Below, one piece after another: positions 17,355-25,227 of a stretch of DNA of 64,000 nucleotides. Origin of the DNA: JAXMCI01 sp046349435 (GTDB lineage: Bacteria > Pseudomonadota > Alphaproteobacteria > Dongiales > Dongiaceae); contig JAXMCI010000019.1 in NCBI GenBank assembly GCA_046349435.1, positions 62,001 through 126,000 on the forward strand. The letters run 5' to 3'. The notes beneath the pieces were generated by a model that worked only from the letters and a program-made list of their open reading frames with translations, was not told the DNA's origin and did not search any database. The position numbers and the translations under genes were made by a program. Position 1 is the stretch's first letter. Each line of letters begins with the position of its first letter.

Positions 17355-19076
17355 ATGACCGGCACGTTCGACAAGTCCAAGCTGCCCAGCCGCCACGTCT
17401 CGGTCGGCCCGGCCAGCGCGCCGCACCGCTCCTACTACTACGCCATGGGCATGACCGCCGAGGAGATCGCCCAGCCCTTCGTCGGGGTGGCGACCACCTG
17501 GAACGAGGCGGCGCCCTGCAACATCGCGCTGGCCCGCCAGGCCCAGGCAGCCAAGAAGGGCGTCAAGGCGGCCGGCGGCACGCCGCGCGAGTTCACCACC
17601 ATCACGGTGACCGACGGCATCGCCATGGGCCATGCCGGCATGAAGTCGTCGCTGGTCAGCCGCGAGGTGATCGCCGACTCGGTCGAGCTCACCATGCGCG
17701 GCCATTGCTACGACGCGCTGGTCGGCCTCGCCGGCTGCGACAAGTCGCTGCCCGGGCTGATGATGGCCATGGTGCGGCTCAACGTCCCGTCGGTGTTCAT
17801 GTATGGCGGCTCGATCCTGCCCGGCCGCTTCCGCGGCCGCGACGTCACCGTGCAGGACGTGTTCGAGGCGGTCGGCGCGCACTCCGCCGGCAAGATGAGC
17901 GAGCACGACCTGCACGAGCTCGAATGCGTGGCGTGCCCGTCGGCCGGCTCCTGCGGCGGCCAGTTCACCGCCAACACCATGGCCTGCGTCTCCGAGGCGA
18001 TCGGGCTGGCGCTGCCCGGCTCGGCCGGCGCCCCGGCGCCCTACGAGTCGCGCGACGCCTATGCCGAGGCCTCGGGCGAGGCCATCATGAAGCTGATCGC
18101 CCGCAACCTCAGGCCGCGCGACATCGTCACCCGGCGCTCGCTGGAGAACGCCGCCATGGTGGTGGCCGCCTCGGGCGGCTCGACCAATGCCGGGCTGCAC
18201 CTGCCGGCGATCGCGCACGAGGCCGGCATCGACTTCGACCTGCACGATGTCTGCGCCATCTTCAAGAAGACCCCCTATATCGGCGACCTCAAGCCGGGCG
18301 GCCGCTACGTCGCCAAGGACCTGTTCGAGGTCGGCGGCGTGCCGATCCTGATGAAGGCCCTGCTCGATGGCGGCTACCTGCACGGCGACTGCATCACGGT
18401 GACCGGCAAGACGATCGCCGAGAACCTCGCCGAGGTCGCCTTCCCGACCGACCAGGACGTCATCCGGCCGACCAGCAACCCGATCTCGCCGACCGGCGGC
18501 GTGGTCGGGCTGCGCGGCAACCTGGCGCCGCAGGGCGCCATCGTGAAGGTCGCCGGCATGAAGACGCTGCAGTTCACCGGCAAGGCGCGCTGCTTCGACT
18601 GCGAGGAGGACGCCTACGCCGCGGTCGAGCGCCGCGACTACCAGCCGGGCGAGGTCCTCGTCATCCGCTACGAGGGGCCGCGCGGCGGGCCGGGCATGCG
18701 CGAGATGCTGGCCACCACCGCCGCCATCTACGGCCAGGGCATGGGCGACCAGGTGGCGCTGATCACCGACGGCCGCTTCTCCGGTGCGACCCGCGGCTTC
18801 TGCATCGGCCATGTCGGGCCGGAGGCGGCGGTCGGCGGCCCGATCGGCCTGCTGCGCAACGGCGACGTGATCCGCATCGATGCGGCCAAGGGCACGCTCG
18901 AGGTCGATCTCAGCGACGCCGAGCTGGCCGAGCGCCGCAAGGCCTGGAAGCCGCGCCGCCACGACTACCAGTCGGGCGCGATCTGGCGCTACGCCCAGAC
19001 CGTCGGCGACGCCGAGAAGGGCGCGGTGTGCCACCCCGGCGGCAAGGCCGAGACGCACGTCTTCGCCGACATCTGA
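17355..19076 (+). CDS. ilvD: Dihydroxy-acid dehydratase
   Basis: 573 residues from ATG 17355. Iron-sulfur Cys residues are in AAPCNIAL (about 55), LAGCDKS (about 128) and GSCGGQF (about 200), the pattern of the [2Fe-2S] plant/cyanobacterial-type enzymes. Also TVTDGIAMGH, GGSTNAGLHLPAIAHEAG, and DGRFSGATRG near the C-terminus. It makes 2-keto acids in isoleucine and valine synthesis; paralogs act on sugar acids, but no sugar genes are near. Confidence 0.95.
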   Translation: MTGTFDKSKLPSRHVSVGPASAPHRSYYYAMGMTAEEIAQPFVGVATTWNEAAPCNIALARQAQAAKKGVKAAGGTPREFTTITVTDGIAMGHAGMKSSLVSREVIADSVELTMRGHCYDALVGLAGCDKSLPGLMMAMVRLNVPSVFMYGGSILPGRFRGRDVTVQDVFEAVGAHSAGKMSEHDLHELECVACPSAGSCGGQFTANTMACVSEAIGLALPGSAGAPAPYESRDAYAEASGEAIMKLIARNLRPRDIVTRRSLENAAMVVAASGGSTNAGLHLPAIAHEAGIDFDLHDVCAIFKKTPYIGDLKPGGRYVAKDLFEVGGVPILMKALLDGGYLHGDCITVTGKTIAENLAEVAFPTDQDVIRPTSNPISPTGGVVGLRGNLAPQGAIVKVAGMKTLQFTGKARCFDCEEDAYAAVERRDYQPGEVLVIRYEGPRGGPGMREMLATTAAIYGQGMGDQVALITDGRFSGATRGFCIGHVGPEAAVGGPIGLLRNGDVIRIDAAKGTLEVDLSDAELAERRKAWKPRRHDYQSGAIWRYAQTVGDAEKGAVCHPGGKAETHVFADI

Positions 19077-19097
19077 GGCTAATCGAGGAGGCCAGCC

Positions 19098-19829
19098 ATG
19101 ACGGCTTTCGTCCTGAGCCCCTCTCCCGCGCGCGCGGGAGAGGGAGGGGCCCGCCCGCTAGGGCGGGAGGGTGAGGGTGGAGCGAGCCGCACGACCATCA
19201 CCCCGACCCTCTCCGGCAGGCGGGAGAGGGGGCGTCGTCTGGCTGGCTTCGTTGCGCTTCTCCTCGCCCTGGTCACCCTGTCCGGCTGCGGCGTCAACGA
19301 GATCCCGACCCTGGACGAGCAGGTCAAGGCGGCCTGGGCGCAGGTGCAGAACCAGTACCAGCGGCGCGCCGACCTGATCCCGAACCTGGTCGCCACGGTG
19401 AAGGGCTACGCCCAGCACGAGGAGCAGGTGCTGCGCGAGGTCACCGAGGCGCGCTCCAAGGTGGCGCAGATGCAGGTGCCGCCCGACATCCTGACCAACC
19501 CGGCGGCGTTCCAGGCCTTCCAGCAGAACCAGGGGCAGCTGACCCAGGCGCTGTCGCGGCTGATGGTGGTCAGCGAGCGCTACCCCGACCTCAAGGCGAA
19601 CCAGAACTTCCTGTCGCTGCAGTCGCAGCTCGAGGGCACCGAGAACCGCATCTCGGTGGCGCGGCGCGACTACATCGAGACGGTGCGCCAGTACAACACC
19701 GTGCTGCGCACCATCCCCGGCCGCTGGATCGCCGCCATCCTCTATCCCGACGCGCAGGTGAAGGAGAGCTTCACCGCCGACCAGGGCGCCCAGGGCGCGC
19801 CGAAGGTGGATTTCGGCAACGGCTCGTGA
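19098..19829 (+). CDS. lemA: LemA family lipoprotein with palindromic element in its signal peptide
   Basis: 243 residues. The start at 19098 is supported by GAGGAGG at 19085-19091. The lipoprotein core is RRLAGFVALLLALVTLSGC with the lipobox Cys near residue 64, then LDEQVKAAWAQVQNQYQRRADLIPNLV, the LemA hallmark, and long helices to VPPDILTNPAAF and beyond. Residues about 6-45 are encoded by the family A palindromic repeat (19118-19232) lying in frame between MTAFV and the hydrophobic stretch, giving an unusually long positively charged n-region. Function in the membrane is unknown for the family. TPM proteins follow, as is usual. Confidence 0.9.
   Translation: MTAFVLSPSPARAGEGGARPLGREGEGGASRTTITPTLSGRRERGRRLAGFVALLLALVTLSGCGVNEIPTLDEQVKAAWAQVQNQYQRRADLIPNLVATVKGYAQHEEQVLREVTEARSKVAQMQVPPDILTNPAAFQAFQQNQGQLTQALSRLMVVSERYPDLKANQNFLSLQSQLEGTENRISVARRDYIETVRQYNTVLRTIPGRWIAAILYPDAQVKESFTADQGAQGAPKVDFGNGS
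19118..19232. repeat. Compound palindromic repeat, family A copy 2 (inside lemA)
   Basis: Matches copy 1 (11501-11617) in order: CCCCTCTCCCG hairpin, GGGAGAGGGAGGGGCCC, GGGAGGGTGAGGGTG, an ACCATCACCCCG segment and a final CTCTCC...GGGAGAGGG hairpin. It is read through without a stop in the lemA frame, contributing about 39-40 residues rich in Gly, Arg and Glu. Confidence 0.85.
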
Positions 19830-20620
19830 TCCGTCTCCACCTCATCCTGCTGCTGCTGGTCGGCGCGCTCGCCGGCACGCCGGCGCTCGGCGCCGTTCCC
19901 GACTACCCCGCGCTGACCGGCCGCGTCGTCGACAATGCCGGCCTGCTGTCGCGGACCGGGCGGGCCGCGCTCGAGGCCAAGCTGGCCGATTTCGAGCGGG
20001 CCCGCTCGACTCAGGTCGTCGTCGCGACGGTGCCGACCCTGCAGGGCTATGCGATCGAGGAGTACGCCAACGGCCTGTTCAGGGCCTGGGGCATCGGCCA
20101 GCGCGGCACCAACAATGGCGCGCTGCTGCTGGTGGCGCCGAAGGAGCGGGAGGTCAAGATCGAGGTCGGCTACGGCCTCGAGGGCACGCTGACCGACGCG
20201 CTGAGCAGCGCCATCATCCAGCAGCGCATCCTGCCGCAGTTCCGCGCCGGCGGCTACGAGGCGGGGATCTTCGCGGGCGTCGACGGCATCCTCGCGGTGC
20301 TCGATCCGACCTACAAGCCGAGCGAGCGGGTCATCACCCAGCAGGTGCCGGCCAGCGAGGGCGACCAGGGCTCGTTCCTGCCCTTCGTCATCGTCGCCAT
20401 CTGGGTCATCGCCTTGCTCTTCCTCAGCCGCTACCGCCGCCATCGCGGCTATGGCGGGTTCGGCGGCGGGTTCGGCGGGGGCTGGGGGCGCGGCGGCGGC
20501 TGGAGCAGCGGCGGCGGCGGCAGTTCCGGGGGCGGCAGCTCCGGGGGCGGCTTCTCGGGCGGCGGCTTCTCCGGCGGCGGCGGCTCCTCGGGTGGCGGCG
20601 GCGCCACCGGGCGCTGGTAG
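19826..20620 (+). CDS. TPM-domain protein with glycine-rich tail (YgcG family)
   Basis: 264 residues from GTG 19826, overlapping the lemA stop. A signal peptide (LILLLLVGALAGTPALG) precedes a TPM/DUF477 domain (about 35-160) with GRVVDNAGLLS, STQVVVATVPTLQGY, NNGALLLVAPKEREVKIEVGYG. One membrane segment follows (FLPFVIVAIWVIALLFL, near 190-207), then a tail of about 50 residues made almost only of Gly and Ser. Topology: TPM domain outside, tail probably cytoplasmic. LemA-TPM pairs are widespread; function is unsettled, with links to membrane protein quality control in other organisms. Confidence 0.92.
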   Translation: MIRLHLILLLLVGALAGTPALGAVPDYPALTGRVVDNAGLLSRTGRAALEAKLADFERARSTQVVVATVPTLQGYAIEEYANGLFRAWGIGQRGTNNGALLLVAPKEREVKIEVGYGLEGTLTDALSSAIIQQRILPQFRAGGYEAGIFAGVDGILAVLDPTYKPSERVITQQVPASEGDQGSFLPFVIVAIWVIALLFLSRYRRHRGYGGFGGGFGGGWGRGGGWSSGGGGSSGGGSSGGGFSGGGFSGGGGSSGGGGATGRW

Positions 20621-20624
20621 CCCC

Positions 20625-21242
20625 ATGGCCTTCATCGACAGCGACGGCCGCAAGCGCATCGAGGATGCGATCCGCGCCGCCGAGGCGAAGACCGGCGGCG
20701 AGCTCGTCACGGTGATCGCGCAGCGCTGCGACACCTACCTGTTCCTGCCGATCCTCTATGCCAGCGTGCTGGCGATGACCATCCCGCCGGTGCTGTTCGC
20801 GCTGCGGCTGGAGACGCGCGCGCTGCCGCTGTTCCTCATCCAGATCGCGGTCTTCGCCACGCTCTCGCTGCTCTTCCTGTGGACGCCGGTCACCATGGCG
20901 CTGGTGCCGCGCGCGGTGAAGCTGCAGCGCGCCGCCCGGCTCGCCCGCGAGCAGTTCTATGCCCGCGGCCTGCACGAGACGGCCGAGCGCCACGGCGTGC
21001 TGCTGTTCGTCGCGGTGGCCGAGCGCTATGTCGAGATCATCGCCGACCGCGGCATCCATGCCCGGGTGCCGGAAGGCGCCTGGGACGGCATCGTGGCGGA
21101 GTTCACCACCCGGGTCCGCGCCGGGCGCATCGCCGAGGGCTTCGTCGCGGCGGTCGCCGGCTGCGGCGAGCTGCTGGCCGAGCATTTTCCGCGGCAGCCG
21201 GACGACAAGGACGAGCTCACCAACCGGCTGATCGAGATCTGA
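20625..21242 (+). CDS. Second TPM-domain membrane protein
   Basis: 205 residues from ATG 20625, 4 bases after the preceding stop. The TPM-type N-terminus IEDAIRAAEAKTGGELVTVIAQ is interrupted by two close membrane segments (about 40-90, LPILYASVLAMTIPPVLF and FLIQIAVFATLSLLFLW), then the TPM half resumes with ETAERHGVLLFVAVAERYVEI and DRGIHARVP. It is the third gene of the lemA-TPM-TPM set and presumably works with them at the inner membrane. Confidence 0.9.
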   Translation: MAFIDSDGRKRIEDAIRAAEAKTGGELVTVIAQRCDTYLFLPILYASVLAMTIPPVLFALRLETRALPLFLIQIAVFATLSLLFLWTPVTMALVPRAVKLQRAARLAREQFYARGLHETAERHGVLLFVAVAERYVEIIADRGIHARVPEGAWDGIVAEFTTRVRAGRIAEGFVAAVAGCGELLAEHFPRQPDDKDELTNRLIEI

Positions 21243-21247
21243 CGGTC

Positions 21248-22741
21248 ATGGCCCGGATCGCCATCGGCGGGTTCCAGCACGAGACGAACAGCTTCGCGCC
21301 GACGCCGGCGCGGCTCGCGGACTTCGTGGCGCCCGACGCCTGGCCCGGGCTGGTGCGCGGGCCCGAGCTGCTGCCGGCGATCGCCGGCATCAACCTGCCG
21401 GCGGCGGGCTTCGCCGAGGCGGCCGCGGCTGCCGGGCACGAGCTGGTGCCGCTGCTCTGGTGCTCGGCCTCGCCGCTCGGCCTGGTCGAGGCGGACGCCT
21501 ACGAGACGATCGCCGGCTGGCTGCTCGAGGCGATCCGGGCGGCCGGCCGGCTCGACGCGATCTATCTCGACCTGCATGGCGCCATGGTGGCCGCGCATCT
21601 CGAGGACGGCGAGGGCGAGCTGCTGCGCCGGATCCGCGCGCTGGTCGGCCCCGACCTGCCGCTGGTCGCCAGCCTCGACCTGCACGCCAACGTCACCGCG
21701 GCGATGGTCGAGCATGCGACGCTGCTGGTCGCCTATCGCACCTACCCGCATGTCGACATGGCCGAGACCGGCGCCCGGGCGGCCCGCGCGCTGCCCCCGC
21801 TGCTGGCCGGCGCGCGGCCGGCCAAGGCCTTCCGCAAGCTCGACTTCCTGGTGCCGCTGCCCTGGCAGTGCACGATGATCGCGCCGGGGGCAGGGCTCTA
21901 TGGCGGCCTCGCCGCGCGCGAGACGGCGGGCGGCGAGCTGCTCGGCCTGTCGCTGGCGATGGGTTTCCCGCAGGCCGACATCGCGGAGTGCGGCCCGTCG
22001 GTGCTGGCCTACGGCAGCACGAAGGCGGCGGCCGACGCCGCGGCCGCGGCACTGGCGGCCGAGCTCGCCGCCGCCGAGCCCGCTTTCGCCGGACGCATCT
22101 GGTCGCCCGACGAGGCGGTTGCCGAGGCGATGCGCCAGGCGGCGGCTGGCGGCCGGCCGGTGGTGCTGGCGGATACGCAGGACAATCCAGGTGCCGGCTG
22201 CGACTCCGACACCATGGCGGTCACCGAGGCGCTGGTCCGGCACGGCGCCCGCGGCGCCCTCTCCGGCCTGATCTGCGATCCCGCCGCCGCGGCGGCGGCG
22301 CACGAGGCGGGGGAGGGGACCGAACTCGCGCTCGCGCTCGGCGGCCGCTCGCCGGTGCCGGACAGCCGGCCGCTCCAGGCGCGCTTCCGCGTCGTGCGCC
22401 TGGGCGACGGCGCCTTCACCGGCGAGGGCCCGTTCTACAAGGGAGCCCGCATGCAGCTCGGGCCGATGGCCCTGCTCGAGACCGGCGGGGTGCGGATCGC
22501 CGTCTCCAGCCGCAAGCAGCAGGCCGCCGACCAGGCGATGTTCCGCCATCTCGGCGCCGACCCGGCCCGCCATCCCATCCTGGCACTGAAGAGCTCGGTG
22601 CATTTCCGCGCCGACTTCGAGCCGATCGCCGGCGCCATCCTGATCGTCGCAGCCCCGGGCGCCAGCCCGGTCGACCACCGCCGGCTCGCCTATCGCAGGC
22701 TGCGGCCGGGCGTGCGGCTGATGCCGGCTGCGGCCGGCTAG
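21248..22741 (+). CDS. M81 family metallopeptidase (microcystinase MlrC-like)
   Basis: 497 residues. N-terminal RIAIGGFQHETNSFAPT with the metal His, DLHGAMVAAHLEDGEGELL, SLDLHANVTAAMVEHA and AYRTYPHVDM are the M81 signature blocks; the C-terminal domain has LADTQDNPGAGCDSDTM and SSRKQQAADQAMFRHLG. MlrC in sphingomonads cleaves microcystin-derived peptides, but most M81 members have unknown substrates. Its start is 5 bases after the TPM gene, so it may be part of the same transcript. The substrate here cannot be inferred. Confidence 0.9.
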   Translation: MARIAIGGFQHETNSFAPTPARLADFVAPDAWPGLVRGPELLPAIAGINLPAAGFAEAAAAAGHELVPLLWCSASPLGLVEADAYETIAGWLLEAIRAAGRLDAIYLDLHGAMVAAHLEDGEGELLRRIRALVGPDLPLVASLDLHANVTAAMVEHATLLVAYRTYPHVDMAETGARAARALPPLLAGARPAKAFRKLDFLVPLPWQCTMIAPGAGLYGGLAARETAGGELLGLSLAMGFPQADIAECGPSVLAYGSTKAAADAAAAALAAELAAAEPAFAGRIWSPDEAVAEAMRQAAAGGRPVVLADTQDNPGAGCDSDTMAVTEALVRHGARGALSGLICDPAAAAAAHEAGEGTELALALGGRSPVPDSRPLQARFRVVRLGDGAFTGEGPFYKGARMQLGPMALLETGGVRIAVSSRKQQAADQAMFRHLGADPARHPILALKSSVHFRADFEPIAGAILIVAAPGASPVDHRRLAYRRLRPGVRLMPAAAG

Positions 22742-22866
22742 CGCCGGTCGCGCTCGCGCGGCGGCGGCAGGTGCAGCACGCGCGAGAACAGGAAGAGCCG
22801 CCAGACCTCGTTGAGGAAGCTGCCCTCGTCGGTCCTGCGGGGAATCCGCGCGGGAGGCTGTCGCAT
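22738..22866 (-). CDS. Possible 42-residue basic protein downstream of marR
   Basis: ATG 22866 lies 5 bases after the marR stop on the same strand; the frame is open for 42 codons and its stop overlaps the end of the convergent M81 gene. The product is Arg/Pro-rich with one hydrophobic stretch (LNEVWRLFLFSRVLHL). The position suggests an operon partner, but a short chance ORF in GC-rich DNA is possible. Confidence 0.4.
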   Translation of the reverse strand: MRQPPARIPRRTDEGSFLNEVWRLFLFSRVLHLPPPRERDRR

Positions 22867-22871
22867 GGGGG

Positions 22872-23369
22872 TCAATCCAGGACGGGGCATTGCGGGAGCG
22901 GGCACGCCGCGTCGTCGCACAGCCGGCAGATGTGGTCGGCGGAACGGCGGCCGGCGCTGGTCCGGGCCAGCAGCTTTTCGAGCAGCGGCACCAGCGCGCC
23001 GCGCTCGCCGGCATCGAGGCCGTGCAGCGCCTCGTCGAGCACGCGGCGCCGCTCGGCGAGAACGGCCGCGACCGCGGTGGCGCCGGCCGGCGTCAGCCGC
23101 AGCGCCACGCTGCGCTGATCCGGGCCCGCGGCACGCTCGACCAGCCGGTCGGCGACCAGCCGGTCGACCAGGCGCACGGTCCCGGAGTGGGAGAGCTGCA
23201 GGATCGTCCGCAGCCGCTCGATCGAGAGGCCGGGATAGTTGTGGATGCAGACCAGCGCCGCCGGCGCGGCGGCGCCGTGCCGTGCCCCGTGCTCGGTGGC
23301 CGCGGTCATCGCGTCGGTCAGGGCGAGGGCAAGGGCGCCGAGAAGATTGCCGGTGCGAGCGTCGGACAT
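22872..23369 (-). CDS. MarR family transcriptional regulator with Cys-rich C-terminus
   Basis: 165 residues from ATG 23369. Winged-helix core: CIHNYPGLSIERLRTILQLSHSGTVRLVDRLVADRLVER, wing GPDQRSVALRLTPAG. The C-terminus carries a Cys cluster, CRLCDDAACPLPQCPV, with four Cys spaced for metal or redox sensing. The promoter at 23376-23404 places the transcription start at or next to the ATG and no Shine-Dalgarno site precedes it, so the message may be leaderless. It is divergent from the methyltransferase at 23590, a likely target along with itself. Confidence 0.92.
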   Translation of the reverse strand: MSDARTGNLLGALALALTDAMTAATEHGARHGAAAPAALVCIHNYPGLSIERLRTILQLSHSGTVRLVDRLVADRLVERAAGPDQRSVALRLTPAGATAVAAVLAERRRVLDEALHGLDAGERGALVPLLEKLLARTSAGRRSADHICRLCDDAACPLPQCPVLD

Positions 23370-23375
23370 GGGACC

Positions 23376-23404
23376 AATATATGCATGTAGCACACAGATG
23401 TCAA
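23376..23404 (-). promoter_or_regulatory. Near-consensus promoter of marR
   Basis: Minus strand: -35 TTGACA (23399-23404), 17-base spacer, -10 TATATT (23376-23381). Six bases separate the -10 from the ATG at 23369, so the expected start of RNA falls on or beside the start codon. A weak inverted repeat, ACATGG and GCATGT at 23366-23388, overlaps it and could be the autoregulatory operator. Confidence 0.75.
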
Positions 23405-23427
23405 GGCACGACCGCCCGCCTCCGGAG

Positions 23428-23456
23428 ATGACGGAAACCGGCGCACCGCCTATAGT
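23428..23456 (+). promoter_or_regulatory. Possible promoter of the methyltransferase gene
   Basis: ATGACG (23428-23433), 17 bases, TATAGT (23451-23456) on the plus strand. The -35 is weak; the -10 is good. The 220-base gap 23370-23589 otherwise holds only the marR promoter and a leader of about 125 bases with no structure I can name. Confidence 0.4.
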
Positions 23457-23589
23457 GGCAATGCGATCCTGCGGTCGCTGGCCGGGTGAAGGATTGTCCT
23501 CGGAGCGACCGATCCGATGTCGCTCACCCGCGGGACATGGGGTGGATCGCTCCGATTCCATTGTTTGTCAGGCGAGGGGCCGCCCATCC

Positions 23590-24411
23590 GTGGCTGAGGA
23601 GACGTTCACGGCGCTGGAGCGCGACGGCTGGGACCGTAACGCCGCCGACTACGACCGCTGGACGCTGCACTGGACGAGCCAGGCCTTCGGCCCGCTGCTC
23701 GACGGCCTGGGCGATGTGCGGGGCAAGCGCCTGCTCGACGTCGCCTCGGGGACGGGGCATCTCGCCAGGGCGGCCGCGGAGCGCGGCGCGGCAGCGGAAG
23801 GGATCGACATCGCGCCGTCGATGGTGGCGCGGGCCAGCCGCGACTTTCCGGGGATCGCCTTCCGCGTCGGCAGTGCCGAGGCGCTGCCCTATGCCGATGC
23901 CAGCTTCGATGCCGTGACCTGCTGCTTCGGCCTGCTCCATATGGAGCGGCCGGAGGCCGTGCTGGCCGAGTTCCACCGCGTGCTGCGGCCGGGCGGCCGG
24001 TTCGCCTACGCCGTCTGGCACGGGCCGGAGCAGGGCGGGGCGCTGTTCGACCTCTTCCTGTCGACCTTCCGCGAGCTCGCCGACCTGGACGTCGGCCTGC
24101 CGCCGGCGCCGCCCTTCTTTCAGTTCGCCGACCCCGCCGCCCGCGACCGGCTGCTGCACGAGGCGGGGTTCGCGGAGGTCACGGGCCGCGACCTCACCTT
24201 CACCTGGCGGGCCCGCCGGCCGGAGGATCTCGTGCTGATGCTCAAGGAGGGCATGGTGCGCAACCGCATGCTGTTCGACCGCCAGGCGCCGGCCGTGCAG
24301 CAGCGGATCCTGGCGACGCTGGTCGAGCGGGGCGGCGCCTTCATGTGCGGCAGCGGCATCGAGATCCCGACCGCCGCCCATCTCGCGACGGCGTCGAAGC
24401 CGGCGGGGTAG
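23590..24411 (+). CDS. Class I SAM-dependent methyltransferase
   Basis: 273 residues from GTG 23590. A UbiE/Methyltransf_11-type fold: RLLDVASGTGHLARAAAERG (motif I), GIDIAPSMVARAS, SAEALPYADASFDAVTCCFGLLH and FHRVLRPGGRFAYAVW. The substrate is unknown; the sequence is of the small-molecule type. Upstream in-frame reading to 23239 is not credible because it runs through the divergent promoter region. Divergent from the MarR gene, which may control it. Confidence 0.88.
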   Translation: MAEETFTALERDGWDRNAADYDRWTLHWTSQAFGPLLDGLGDVRGKRLLDVASGTGHLARAAAERGAAAEGIDIAPSMVARASRDFPGIAFRVGSAEALPYADASFDAVTCCFGLLHMERPEAVLAEFHRVLRPGGRFAYAVWHGPEQGGALFDLFLSTFRELADLDVGLPPAPPFFQFADPAARDRLLHEAGFAEVTGRDLTFTWRARRPEDLVLMLKEGMVRNRMLFDRQAPAVQQRILATLVERGGAFMCGSGIEIPTAAHLATASKPAG

Positions 24412-24417
24412 GGGGCG

Positions 24418-25218
24418 CTAGACCGCCAGCTCGCACCACACCGGGGTGTGGTCGGAGGGGCGCTCGCGGCCGCGCGGGCCGCGGTCGATGCCGGCGTCGG
24501 CGAGGCGGTCCGCCGCCTGTGGCGACAGCAGCAGGTGGTCGATGCGCAGCCCCTCGTCGCGCTGCCAGCGCCCGGCCTGGTAGTCCCAGAAGCTGTAGAA
24601 GTGCGGCTGCGGGTGGATCGCCCGGATCGCATCGGTGTAGCCGAGGTTGATCAGCGAGCGGAACTCGCGCCGCGTCTCCAGCCGGCACAGCGCGTCGTCG
24701 CGCCAGCCGGTCGGGTCGTAGACGTCGTCGTCGGTCGGGCAGACATTGTAGTCGCCGCCCAGCACCACCGGCTCCTCATGGGCCAGCAGTTCCTCGGCGT
24801 GGCGGCGCAGCCGGCGCATCCAGCCGAGCTTGTAGGGGTACTTCTCGCTGTCGACCGGGTTGCCGTTGGGCAGGTAGAGCGAGGCGACCCGCACCACCGG
24901 CCGGGCGGCACCGTTCTCGGCCGGCGGCTCGACCAGCACCTCGATGTAGCGCGCCTGAGGATCGCCCTCGTCGCCCGGCAGCGCCGTGCGCTCGACCGTC
25001 ATCGGGTGGCGGCTGAGCAGGGCCACGCCGTTGTAGCTCTTCTGGCCGACCGCCACGAGGTTGTAGCCGAGATCCTCGATCTCCAGCCGCGGCACGTCGT
25101 CGGTCAGGCACTTGATCTCCTGCAGCAGCACGACGTCGGGATGCGCGCTGCGCAGCCAGTCCAGCACCGCGCCGATGCGGGTCTTCAGCGAGTTGACGTT
25201 CCAGGTGGCGATGCGCAA
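24418..25218 (-). CDS. xthA: Exodeoxyribonuclease III
   Basis: 266 residues, full length. Endonuclease/exonuclease/phosphatase fold: RIATWNVNSLKTR, VLLQEIKC with the metal Glu, YNGVALLSRHP, GGDYNVCPTDDDVYDP, and the terminal SDHTPVW with the catalytic Asp-His. It cleaves at abasic sites and removes 3' blocks in base excision repair. It lies 9 bases after erpA on the same strand; the stop faces the methyltransferase stop six bases away. Confidence 0.96.
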   Translation of the reverse strand: MRIATWNVNSLKTRIGAVLDWLRSAHPDVVLLQEIKCLTDDVPRLEIEDLGYNLVAVGQKSYNGVALLSRHPMTVERTALPGDEGDPQARYIEVLVEPPAENGAARPVVRVASLYLPNGNPVDSEKYPYKLGWMRRLRRHAEELLAHEEPVVLGGDYNVCPTDDDVYDPTGWRDDALCRLETRREFRSLINLGYTDAIRAIHPQPHFYSFWDYQAGRWQRDEGLRIDHLLLSPQAADRLADAGIDRGPRGRERPSDHTPVWCELAV

Positions 25219-25227
25219 GGCGGCGCC

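Noticed and set aside
20450..20615. GGCGGC-rich stretch as a tandem DNA repeat or satellite
   Set aside because: It is the coding sequence of the Gly/Ser tail of the TPM protein; units are irregular and follow codons.
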